Assembly: GCA_900554545.1 (NCBI GenBank)
Contig: USHW01000074.1
Location: 1-5,224 of the forward strand
Direction: 5' to 3'
Origin: an uncultured Prevotella sp.
GTDB lineage: Bacteria; Bacteroidota; Bacteroidia; Bacteroidales; Bacteroidaceae
DNA length: 5,224 nucleotides
Under the pieces are notes generated by a model. It was given only the letters and a program-made list of their open reading frames with translations. It made no database searches and was not told the origin of the DNA. Positions 1 to 5,224 of this stretch are shown here, in pieces (position 1 is the first letter of the stretch; each line of letters opens with the position of its first letter). A program made the position numbers and the translations under genes.

Positions 1-88
1 AAATATCTCATTCCCACAACTTTTTCAATAGTTTTCTTATACCGAACTCACGTTATTTTACAAAACAACCTCAATCCGAAACATTAGT

Positions 89-107
89 ATGTGCAAAATT
101 TGCACAT
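89..107. repeat. 19-bp palindrome downstream of the integrase
   Basis: The arms ATGTGCAAA and TTTGCACAT are perfect 9-bp inverted repeats around a single central A. The site lies 26 bases beyond the integrase stop codon, in A+T-rich DNA. It is not followed by a T run on either strand, so it does not look like an ordinary intrinsic terminator. It could be a protein-binding operator or part of a recombination site. The rest of positions 1-133 shows no supportable gene. Confidence 0.6.
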
Positions 108-133
108 CTGCTATTATATTTGAAGCATATTTT

Positions 134-1570
134 TCAAAACACGTCCACTCTTGTTTGGTTGGTTATGGCATCAATTTCGTCTGCGATTTCGTCTGATGAG
201 AGCTTGATGTAGTCCATGAATGTCTTTTGTGTCTTATGTCCACTCACGTGCATCATCTGTAAAATGGTGTATTTGTGTGTAAGATACATATTGGTTATAC
301 CGCTGCGGCGTGCCGTATGTGTGGTGACACAATTGTAGCGAGGCATCATCACCTCTCCCTTGCTGTTACGTTCCACTGTGATTTTCCCATCATCTACCTG
401 CTTCTTTTGCTTCATGGTCAACTTGGTCCGAACCTTCACAGCCAATGATGGCACGGTTTGGGATAACTCTTTAAGGATTTCCTTGATGTATCGGTTGAGA
501 ATAACGTCAACCACGGAAGGCAGATTATAGTTGTATTTCTCACAGATGGCTTGCAGATTAGGATTCATGATAGGGATTTTCACCTCCGTATGCGTTTTCT
601 GCTGTACAAGCCGGATTATGGGTGTACCCTTGGCTGTAGTAGTGAAACAGTCAGGAGAAATGTTGTTATAATCACTCACACGCTGGCAAGTGTAACACCC
701 CACCAGAAAAATGTCACGCACTTGTTCCTGTAATCCTGTTAACGGCATTTCATACAACGCTTGAAGCTCTGCTGATGTCAGATATATCTCGGCAGCCTTG
801 TCTTTCTCGTCTATTTTCTTTTTTGAGAAACATTGAGTGGCACGGTTATTATCGTGTATGCCATCGGTATAGGCATAGCCGACAAGTGCCCGGAGTGTAA
901 CCAAATACTTGTTTTGTGCAGTAATCATGTAATGGCGCTTTTCCATATAGGCAAGGAATTTGGCCGCAAATTCACGGTTCACCATTCCCCATGTATATTG
1001 GTGCTTCTTGTCGAAGTCGTCGTATAATCTCATGAAACTGTGCCAAGACTTGACTGTTCCCGCTGAATACCTGTTATTCTTATTCAAGCGTTTTCCCGAT
1101 TTAATGTCGGCGCAGAACCGTGAAAGGTAATTCCATATCTTGGCCTTCTCTGCCTCGATGCCTTCCTGAATGAGCCGTTCCTGTTCTTGACGGATACGTT
1201 CTTCTTCCAGTCTCGCTTTCTCTTCTACCTCTTTTTGTGCCCGTTGGATTTCATATTTGTTCGGGTCAGATATAGCCAATATTTCCGACTTGATATGCTG
1301 CCTGTCAAATTGAGGTGCGGACATTTCACGCTCCAACATCACTTCTATCCTGCCCAGCTTGTCATGCAACTTGGGATTTTGTTTGCGATGGCGTGCCAAA
1401 GAGTCTTCATCGGCAACGGCTGCTTTCCATTCGGCCACACCGACCTGAATATGTGTGGTAAACTGCACGTCAATCTTTCTGCCCGGAGCCTGCACCCTTA
1501 TAAAAAGGGTGGCCTTTTCTTTGTTCTCGTCCTTTTTGAGGATATAGAATCTGGAAAGCGTTTTTGCCAT
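134..1570 (-). CDS. Tyrosine recombinase / integrase of an integrative element
   Basis: This gene encodes a site-specific DNA recombinase that would cut and rejoin att sites through a covalent 3'-phosphotyrosine intermediate. The 478-residue protein has an N-terminal Arm-type DNA-binding region (about 1-100) and a strongly charged, probably coiled-coil linker (about 106-143, rich in E, K, R and Q). A SAM-like core-binding domain follows (about 145-240), then the catalytic domain (about 260-465). The full catalytic set is visible: R297 in CQRVSD, K325 in QQKTH, H418 and R421 in HTARRSG, H445 in SGHKT and Y454 in FMDYIKLS. The K-to-H interval is long (93 residues) and carries a basic insert at about 378-412, which I recall from Bacteroidales integrases. 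The start ATG has no Shine-Dalgarno but lies about 36 bases downstream of a TAACTTTG -7 box. Codon use is more A/T-ended than in the two genes to the right, which suggests transfer. The gene looks intact; which mobile element it belongs to is unknown. Confidence 0.96.
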   Translation of the reverse strand: MAKTLSRFYILKKDENKEKATLFIRVQAPGRKIDVQFTTHIQVGVAEWKAAVADEDSLARHRKQNPKLHDKLGRIEVMLEREMSAPQFDRQHIKSEILAISDPNKYEIQRAQKEVEEKARLEEERIRQEQERLIQEGIEAEKAKIWNYLSRFCADIKSGKRLNKNNRYSAGTVKSWHSFMRLYDDFDKKHQYTWGMVNREFAAKFLAYMEKRHYMITAQNKYLVTLRALVGYAYTDGIHDNNRATQCFSKKKIDEKDKAAEIYLTSAELQALYEMPLTGLQEQVRDIFLVGCYTCQRVSDYNNISPDCFTTTAKGTPIIRLVQQKTHTEVKIPIMNPNLQAICEKYNYNLPSVVDVILNRYIKEILKELSQTVPSLAVKVRTKLTMKQKKQVDDGKITVERNSKGEVMMPRYNCVTTHTARRSGITNMYLTHKYTILQMMHVSGHKTQKTFMDYIKLSSDEIADEIDAITNQTRVDVF

Positions 1571-1606
1571 AACTCAATCGTTTAATAATGGATAATGTTA
1601 CGGCTG

Positions 1607-1614
1607 CAAAGTTA
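1607..1614 (-). promoter_or_regulatory. Integrase -7 promoter box (TAnnTTTG)
   Basis: On the minus strand this reads TAACTTTG, an exact match to the Bacteroidota -7 consensus TAnnTTTG, about 36 bases before the integrase ATG. No TTTG -33 box is present at the usual 19-21 base spacing, so only half the promoter is supported. With flanking bases the site reads GTAACTTTGC (1606-1615), which also fits the ten-base GTAnnTTTGC consensus reported for CTnDOT-type attachment sites. The two consensuses overlap by nature, so the match does not tell promoter from att site. Confidence 0.55.
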
Positions 1615-1651
1615 CTATGTTTTTTCAAAAGTTACCTATAAAGTTACCTAT
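1608..1651. repeat. Three direct repeats upstream of the integrase
   Basis: AAAGTTACCTAT occurs twice in perfect head-to-tail tandem (1628-1639 and 1640-1651). A third copy lacking one C, AAAGTTACTAT, lies at 1608-1618 and overlaps the integrase -7 box. Short direct repeats next to an integrase gene are typical of recombinase arm-binding sites or of an autoregulatory operator. The overlap with the promoter suggests that binding here could repress the integrase gene. The function is inferred; the repeats are directly visible. Confidence 0.7.
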
Positions 1652-1664
1652 AAAACTTGTATCG

Positions 1665-1716
1665 GATTAAATCATACTGCATTTAATCAAATTGAAAATA
1701 CTTGATATACAGTATG
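1665..1716. repeat. Nested inverted repeats, possible att or operator region
   Basis: GATTAAAT (1665-1672) and ATTTAATC (1681-1688) are perfect 8-bp inverted repeats separated by eight bases. The spacer begins with CATACTG (1673-1679), which is itself repeated inverted as CAGTATG at 1710-1716. The two dyads interlock in A+T-rich DNA just beyond the integrase direct repeats. This arrangement fits a recombinase or excisionase binding region but could also be an operator. No gene is visible between 1571 and 1790. Confidence 0.5.
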
Positions 1717-1788
1717 TTCACAACTAAACAAATGAAATCTGTTTGACTGAAATTTAACTTTAATAGTACTGGTGGCACCACACCAAGG

Positions 1789-1827
1789 GAAAGAGAGTTA
1801 CAGCAATGTAGCTCTCTTTTTTGTTTT
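1789..1827 (+). terminator. Strong intrinsic terminator, rightward, with no intact gene upstream
   Basis: AGAGAGTTACA pairs with TGTAGCTCTCT around a GCAA tetraloop (1803-1806), with one T-G wobble. Outer A-T pairs lengthen the stem to about 13-14 bp. It is followed by TTTTTTGTTTTTG, a good U tract for plus-strand transcripts. No plus-strand gene ends just before it. It may be the surviving 3' end of a gene displaced by integration. In the minus direction the U tract is weak, so it is a poor terminator for GH127. Confidence 0.75.
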
Positions 1828-1860
1828 TGCCGTTGTCGGGGCGGCTGGATGTGCTTGCCG

Positions 1861-1875
1861 GCCGGCTCTGCCGGC
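1861..1875. repeat. Short GCCGGC hairpin
   Basis: GCCGGC, the three-base spacer TCT and GCCGGC form a perfect 6-bp hairpin inside a G+C-rich stretch with further CCGGC copies. It lies downstream of GH127 with no T run on either side. It may contribute to 3' mRNA structure or be simple G+C-rich sequence. Confidence 0.4.
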
Positions 1876-1906
1876 TGCGTCTTTTGCCTGAACGGTGTGT
1901 AACGGG

Positions 1907-1946
1907 AATGCCCCCGGCAGGGAGGGTTCTCCGTGTTGGGGGCATT
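1907..1946 (-). terminator. Long stem-loop just after the GH127 stop
   Basis: AATGCCCCC (1907-1915) and GGGGGCATT (1938-1946) are perfect 9-bp inverted repeats, and GGAG/CTCC (1921-1924 and 1929-1932) can form an inner stem. The structure begins 16 bases after the GH127 stop codon, so it probably marks the 3' end of that transcript. It has no T run on the minus strand, so it may stabilise the mRNA end or work in factor-dependent termination rather than act as a classical intrinsic terminator. Confidence 0.55.
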
Positions 1947-1961
1947 TCAAGTGTTGTGTGG

Positions 1962-3983
1962 TTATTTGTCAAGGAATATGTTTGTGCCGGTTGGGGTTGC
2001 CGGGGCCAGGTGTATCGCGCCGGCTTCATACGGCAGCCATACTGTCATCTGGCCTTCTCCGCGGTTGGCCCAGGCATAATATGGTATTAGTTTCACCGTG
2101 GCGTCCTGCGTTTGCAGTCGTCCGTCGGCGTTATACGACAGTTTCTGCACTCCGGCGGTTATGATGTCGGCTCCGCCCGGTGCTTTTTCGTCTGATACGT
2201 TGAGCTGCGGCTTGCGCGGCATCAGTATCGAGAAGAGGTCGGTGCCTGGGTTGTCGGGCCATTCGGCGCAGTACACCATGGGGCCTCTTTCTACCGCCAG
2301 CATGCCTCTGTCGGCTTCAACCTTGTTGTTTGCGGCTACGAGGCGTGGCGGCATGTCGAGCGAAAGTTCTATCATGTCGCCTTTTCTCCATTTGCGGCTG
2401 ATTGTGAAATAGCCTTTGTCTATTCCGCTTTCAACCGTCTTGCCGTTAACCCTTACCGTGTATCCCGGCTGTAGGTTGTCGGCGAAGCGGTACAAGTCGC
2501 TGGGCACCGCCTGTCCCCGTGCCCATCCCGGTATGCGTATCTTCATGGCGAAGTTGCCGCCGCCTTTTGTCACTGTGAGTGCCACTTTGCCTTCAAATGG
2601 GTATGAAGTGCTCTGGCTCAACGTTACTTTCCTGCCGCCTACGTTTATTTCCGACGAGCCTTCGACGAACAGGTTGACGTACAGGCTGTCGTCCCGTGTG
2701 GCGTAGATGTAGCCCGGCACGGACGGCAGGAAGCGGCACAGGTTTGACGGGCAGCAGGCGCAGCCGAACCAGGCCTTGCGCCCGTAGCCGCCGGCTGTTT
2801 CCAACGGGTTGGGGTAGAAGAAGCTGTCGCCGTTGAGTGATATGCCCGATAGCACGGCGTTGTAGAGTGTCCGTTCAAGCACGTCGTAGTATTTTGCGTC
2901 GCCGTGGAACAAGAACAGGCGGTGGTTCACGTACACGTTGCCTATGGCGGCGCACGTCTCGCAGTAGGCCGAGGCGTTGGGCAGCTCGTAGCTCTTGCCG
3001 AAGGCCTCGCCGTCGTGCCGTGCCCCTATGCCTCCGGTGATGTAGAGTTTCTTGCCTACGATGTTGTCCCATATCCTGTCGATGGCATGCACGTATGCCG
3101 TGTCGCCGGTGATGGCCGCCACGTCGGCCATGCCTGAGTACATGTATGTTGCGCGCACGGCGTGCCCTACGGCTTCATCCTGTTCCACAACGGGCTTGTG
3201 CGCCTGGCTGTATTCGTCCTTGCGCGAGGTGTATCCGCGCTTGTCGAGAAAGAATTTGGCTTCGTCAAGATATTTCTTGTCGCCCGTTGCGAGGTACAGT
3301 CTGACAAGTGCCATCTCGGCAATCTGGTGTCCCGGCACGCGCACCTTCTGCCCCTTGCCCGGCCCGATGTTGCGGCATACGCAGTCGGCGTACCTTATCG
3401 CTATGTCGAGGAAGTTGCGCTTGCCCGTGGCCTGGTAGTATGCCACAGCGCCTTCTATCATGTGTCCGAGGTTGTAAAACTCGTGGCTTCCCTCCTCAAC
3501 CTTTTCCCATCGCTGCAGTCCCATCCATGCGTGCGGATGTGCCGGGTTCATGGTGCGTGCCGTGTTCAGGTATCCGTCGGGTTCCTGGGCGGCCGCCACG
3601 ATGGCCAGCACGCTGTCAATGTATTGTTCGGTGCGCTTGTCGGGGAATGTCTGGAGCAGGTAGCTCGCTCCCTCGATGGTCTTGTAAACGTCGGTGTCGT
3701 CAAAGGGGAAGCCGCCTACGCTGAACGTGTCGCATGGGTTGGCCGCCTTGATGAAGTTGGCGTATCGTCCTGACTCCTCGCATTTGGCGAAAGCCAGCGG
3801 CACGGTTGTTTCGCGGCAGGCGTCGAGCCTCTGTTTCCAGAAGCCGCCGGTAACGTGCGTCGCCGTAAAGGGCACGGGCGTTATGGGGTAGCCTGCGTGC
3901 TGCGCAGTAGCTGTGGCGGCCGGCAGCATGGTGCACAGTGCCGTGAAGGTTGTAAACAGTTTTGTGGTTTTCATTTTTCTCAT
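1962..3983 (-). CDS. Secreted GH127 beta-L-arabinofuranosidase
   Basis: This gene encodes a 673-residue glycoside hydrolase family 127 (formerly DUF1680) enzyme. The characterised relative HypBA1 (about 658 residues) releases beta-L-arabinofuranose from plant glycans such as hydroxyproline-linked arabinosides. A signal peptide is clear: MRKMK basic start, hydrophobic stretch to about residue 22, likely cleavage after ATA at residue 27. The periplasm is therefore the likely site. The zinc and cysteine centre is intact: E342 and C344 in YCETC, and C410 and C411 in CACCP, with C410 as the predicted nucleophile. E326 in GEAFG lies 16 residues before E342, the same spacing as acid/base E322 to E338 in HypBA1. 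The family-like HEFY-GHMIEGAV motif is at 167-180. A C-terminal beta region follows (about 430-660). ATG at 3974 is an alternative start with a similar leader. No SusC/SusD-like gene is in view, so the exact substrate is unknown. Confidence 0.96.
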   Translation of the reverse strand: MRKMKTTKLFTTFTALCTMLPAATATAQHAGYPITPVPFTATHVTGGFWKQRLDACRETTVPLAFAKCEESGRYANFIKAANPCDTFSVGGFPFDDTDVYKTIEGASYLLQTFPDKRTEQYIDSVLAIVAAAQEPDGYLNTARTMNPAHPHAWMGLQRWEKVEEGSHEFYNLGHMIEGAVAYYQATGKRNFLDIAIRYADCVCRNIGPGKGQKVRVPGHQIAEMALVRLYLATGDKKYLDEAKFFLDKRGYTSRKDEYSQAHKPVVEQDEAVGHAVRATYMYSGMADVAAITGDTAYVHAIDRIWDNIVGKKLYITGGIGARHDGEAFGKSYELPNASAYCETCAAIGNVYVNHRLFLFHGDAKYYDVLERTLYNAVLSGISLNGDSFFYPNPLETAGGYGRKAWFGCACCPSNLCRFLPSVPGYIYATRDDSLYVNLFVEGSSEINVGGRKVTLSQSTSYPFEGKVALTVTKGGGNFAMKIRIPGWARGQAVPSDLYRFADNLQPGYTVRVNGKTVESGIDKGYFTISRKWRKGDMIELSLDMPPRLVAANNKVEADRGMLAVERGPMVYCAEWPDNPGTDLFSILMPRKPQLNVSDEKAPGGADIITAGVQKLSYNADGRLQTQDATVKLIPYYAWANRGEGQMTVWLPYEAGAIHLAPATPTGTNIFLDK

Positions 3984-4066
3984 ATCTGTATAACTAAATG
4001 TTGGTAAAGTTCAGGTTCCGGGCCGTCAGGCAAAAGCCGTCCGGCAATGGCTCGTGTTGCCACCTG

Positions 4067-4074
4067 CAAATTTA
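4067..4074 (-). promoter_or_regulatory. Candidate GH127 -7 promoter box
   Basis: The minus strand reads TAAATTTG, an exact match to TAnnTTTG, about 84 bases before the GH127 start codon. A matching TTTG -33 box is not seen at the expected distance, so the promoter may need an activator or the match may be chance. The start codon has no Shine-Dalgarno. Confidence 0.45.
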
Positions 4075-4283
4075 GTGCTTTTATTGCAATGTAAGGCGTA
4101 TTTTGCCTTAAAAAGAGTGTAAAATGTACAATATGAGCTGTTCCCTTACCGTATAAGGCGGCCGTAGGGGCGCTTGCTGTGCCGTCAGGTTGTTAACTTG
4201 GCGTTCGTCCGCCGTGCGCCGCTGCGCGGCAGGATGCCGTCCGGCCTGTAATCTCCTGTGCCACAGACGGTTGCAGCAGCCGT

Positions 4284-4370
4284 TGCGAAAGGCCGTCTTT
4301 CGCACTGTAAAAGACTGCCTTTTGCAGTGTAAAAGACGGCAAACGGGAGCGTGAAAGACGGCCTTTTGCA
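4284..4370. repeat. Cluster of short hairpin repeats with GACGGC-type cores
   Basis: Four related units of about 20 bases lie close together. Unit 1 is TGCGAAAG-GCCGT-CTTTCGCA (4284-4304), inverted relative to the others. Unit 2 is CTGTAAAAG-ACTGC-CTTTTGCAG (4305-4327; stem extendable to 4303-4329). Unit 3 is a half unit, TGTAAAAGACGGC (4328-4340). Unit 4 is GTGAAAG-ACGGC-CTTTTGC (4351-4369). Each full unit pairs a G(A)AAG arm with a CTTT arm around a five-base loop, usually ACGGC or its complement. A weaker AAAG-ACG-CTTT copy lies at 4544-4554. The rest of 4100-4440 holds no supportable gene. Minus-strand reading frames across it are low-complexity translations of the repeats. Confidence 0.7.
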
Positions 4371-4446
4371 AAGCCGGTGGCGGCGGCCCCACAGGCGGTG
4401 GCGTGCCCGGCGCCTTCCGGCGAAGGGTGTTTTTGCGGTGTGAAGT

Positions 4447-4478
4447 TTTGGCCTTTCACTGGAAAAAGGCTATTTTTG
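4447..4478 (+). promoter_or_regulatory. Near-ideal Bacteroidota promoter with a dyad in the spacer
   Basis: TTTG (4447-4450) and TATTTTTG (4471-4478) match the Bacteroidota -33 TTTG and -7 TAnnTTTG boxes, separated by exactly 20 bases. The whole spacer is the inverted repeat GCCTTT (4451-4456), eight bases, AAAGGC (4465-4470), which may be an operator. Transcription would start near 4485 and run into the DUF4186 gene. Confidence 0.75.
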
Positions 4479-4484
4479 TATCAC

Positions 4485-4706
4485 TGCAACCCGGCTTCAG
4501 CGGCCGTGGCTGCGGTCGGCCGGCTTCAGCGTGTATGCCGTGGAAAGACGCTTTGGCCAAGCATCAATGCCTGACGTGAGCTGAAAAAGCGTTCATGGCA
4601 GCCGTGGCCGCTACGGCTGCAACGGCCTGCGTCCGGCCTTGCCGCTGCGCCCCGTCCGCTGCTTCATGCCTGCCGGGCTGGCTGTGCAGGCATACAACCC
4701 GACGAT
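4485..4706 (+). promoter_or_regulatory. Long structured 5' leader of the DUF4186 gene
   Basis: About 220 bases separate the predicted transcription start from the ATG. The stretch is G+C-rich and holds a perfect 12-bp direct repeat CCGGCTTCAGCG (4491-4502 and 4520-4531). It also has a GCAGCCGT/ACGGCTGC hairpin (4598-4620) and an ATGCCTGC/GCAGGCAT hairpin (4666-4693) ending 13 bases before the start codon. No known riboswitch is recognised. A plus-strand reading frame from 4595 is alanine-rich low-complexity and unlikely to be a gene. Confidence 0.4.
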
Positions 4707-5168
4707 ATGAAAAGACACAACGTGCCCGTAGAGGGCGAACTCTTTGCCGATGACACCCAACACTGCGGCGGAATGTGGCAGGCGGCGCCGCGCCACGACC
4801 TCGACCCGCTGTTCGACAGGCTCTCGCGCTCGGCGTTCAGAAGCCGTTTCAGGCTTGACGCTGACAGCATGGCCTATGCCGTAGGGAAGGGATGCGACGT
4901 GATACGCAGCCATGCGGCACGCTTCATAAGCAGCCGCCTCGCCCCGGCCAGTCCGCCTAACGACGGCAGGCAGACGCCCATGCGCGGCCATCCTGTGTTC
5001 ATAGCGCAGCACGCCACGGCGTGCTGCTGCCGCGGATGTTTTGAGAAGTGGCACGGAATACCGCGCGGACGCAGGCTTACGGACAGCGAGCAGCGCTACG
5101 CCGTAGACGTGGTTATGGAGTGGATAAGGCGGCAGCTGGAGCAGTACGGCGGCGGCGCGCGCGGCTGA
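4707..5168 (+). CDS. DUF4186 family protein
   Basis: This gene encodes a 153-residue soluble protein that I recognise as DUF4186, a family without an established function. The family core runs from LFDRLSRSAFRSRF (35-48) to PPNDG (83-87), TPMRGHPVFIAQHATACCCRGC (90-111) and FEKWHGIP (112-119). A helical tail with a DVVMEWIRRQL segment follows (134-144). The conserved-looking C107, C108, C111, H95, H102 and H116 could bind a metal, but this is inference. There is no signal peptide or membrane segment, so it should be cytoplasmic. The ATG is the first possible start in its frame, which opens after a stop at 4572-4574. It has no Shine-Dalgarno. Codons are G+C-rich like GH127, so it appears native. 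It is transcribed away from GH127, has its own promoter and terminator, and is likely monocistronic. The residues before about 30 are less clearly part of the family domain. Confidence 0.88.
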   Translation: MKRHNVPVEGELFADDTQHCGGMWQAAPRHDLDPLFDRLSRSAFRSRFRLDADSMAYAVGKGCDVIRSHAARFISSRLAPASPPNDGRQTPMRGHPVFIAQHATACCCRGCFEKWHGIPRGRRLTDSEQRYAVDVVMEWIRRQLEQYGGGARG

Positions 5169-5204
5169 CTGTCTTTTCCTGAAATAGGTTGACAGTTTTT
5201 GTTT
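5168..5204 (+). terminator. Intrinsic terminator after the DUF4186 gene
   Basis: ACTGTC (5168-5173) pairs with GACAGT (5191-5196), and an inner CCT/AGG (5178-5180 and 5186-5188) can add three pairs. TTTTTGTTT follows at once. The stem begins at the last base of the stop codon. It is moderately strong and ends the single-gene transcript. Confidence 0.65.
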
Positions 5205-5224
5205 AAATAAACTACATTATTTTA

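Noticed and set aside
130..1630. TTTTTCAAAA at 130-139 and again at 1621-1630, flanking the integrase as a possible direct-repeat pair
   Set aside because: It is only ten A/T-rich bases and the left copy overlaps the integrase stop codon, so chance is the better explanation.
1740..1800. A tRNA 3' end as the integration target
   Set aside because: No T-arm such as GGTTCGAATCC and no plausible acceptor stem could be found.
1760..2029. Minus-strand 89-residue reading frame over the GH127 3' end and the terminator
   Set aside because: It overlaps GH127 in another frame, runs through two hairpins and has a composition unlike a real protein.
3162..3773. Plus-strand 203-residue reading frame inside GH127
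   Set aside because: It is antisense to conserved GH127 sequence and has no recognisable domain.
4284..4370. A CRISPR array
   Set aside because: The repeats are short, variable hairpins with no regular unique spacers and no cas genes nearby.
4108..4459. Two overlapping minus-strand reading frames (94 and 88 residues)
   Set aside because: They translate the hairpin repeats into repeated KAVF and RQSFTV-like strings and overlap each other. No domain or promoter is seen.
4611..5054. Minus-strand 147-residue reading frame opposite the DUF4186 gene
   Set aside because: The plus strand here encodes a recognisable family. The opposite frame is an effect of G+C-rich codons.
5198..5224. A second promoter at the right edge (TTTG followed by TATTTTA)
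   Set aside because: The spacing is 16 bases instead of about 20 and the -7 box is cut by the window end.

Overview
The window looks like chromosomal DNA of a Bacteroidota member, probably a gut or oral Bacteroidales species of the Prevotella/Bacteroides kind. Three things point there. The tyrosine recombinase has the Arm-domain plus SAM-like layout common in that phylum. The start codons lack Shine-Dalgarno sequences. Several upstream regions carry the Bacteroidota -7 promoter box TAnnTTTG, one of them with a TTTG -33 box 20 bases upstream. Genus-level placement is inference.

Layout, left to right. Positions 1-133 are an A+T-rich non-coding stretch with a near-perfect 19-bp palindrome. Positions 134-1570 (minus) encode a complete 478-residue tyrosine recombinase, probably the integrase of an integrative element. 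Positions 1571 to about 1790 are an A+T-rich region with three AAAGTTAC-type direct repeats, nested inverted repeats and an integrase promoter box that also fits the CTnDOT attachment consensus; this is a good candidate recombination region. At about 1790-1830 a strong rightward intrinsic terminator stands without any intact gene before it, and base composition turns G+C-rich. Positions 1962-3983 (minus) encode a secreted GH127 beta-L-arabinofuranosidase, complete with its zinc and cysteine catalytic centre. Positions 3984-4706 are a 723-base intergenic region holding the GH127 promoter, an unusual cluster of short hairpin repeats and a near-ideal Bacteroidota promoter followed by a structured leader of about 220 bases. 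Positions 4707-5168 (plus) encode a small DUF4186-family protein, followed by a terminator.

The three genes do not form an operon. The integrase and GH127 are on the minus strand, separated by about 390 bases and a composition shift. The DUF4186 gene diverges from GH127. The best reading is a native G+C-rich chromosomal segment (GH127 and DUF4186), with the right-hand end of an integrated element lying to its left and the integrase as the element's end gene. No complete new system is visible. The least explained structures are the hairpin-repeat cluster at 4284-4370, the dyad that fills the promoter spacer at 4451-4470, and the repeat-rich junction at 1606-1825.
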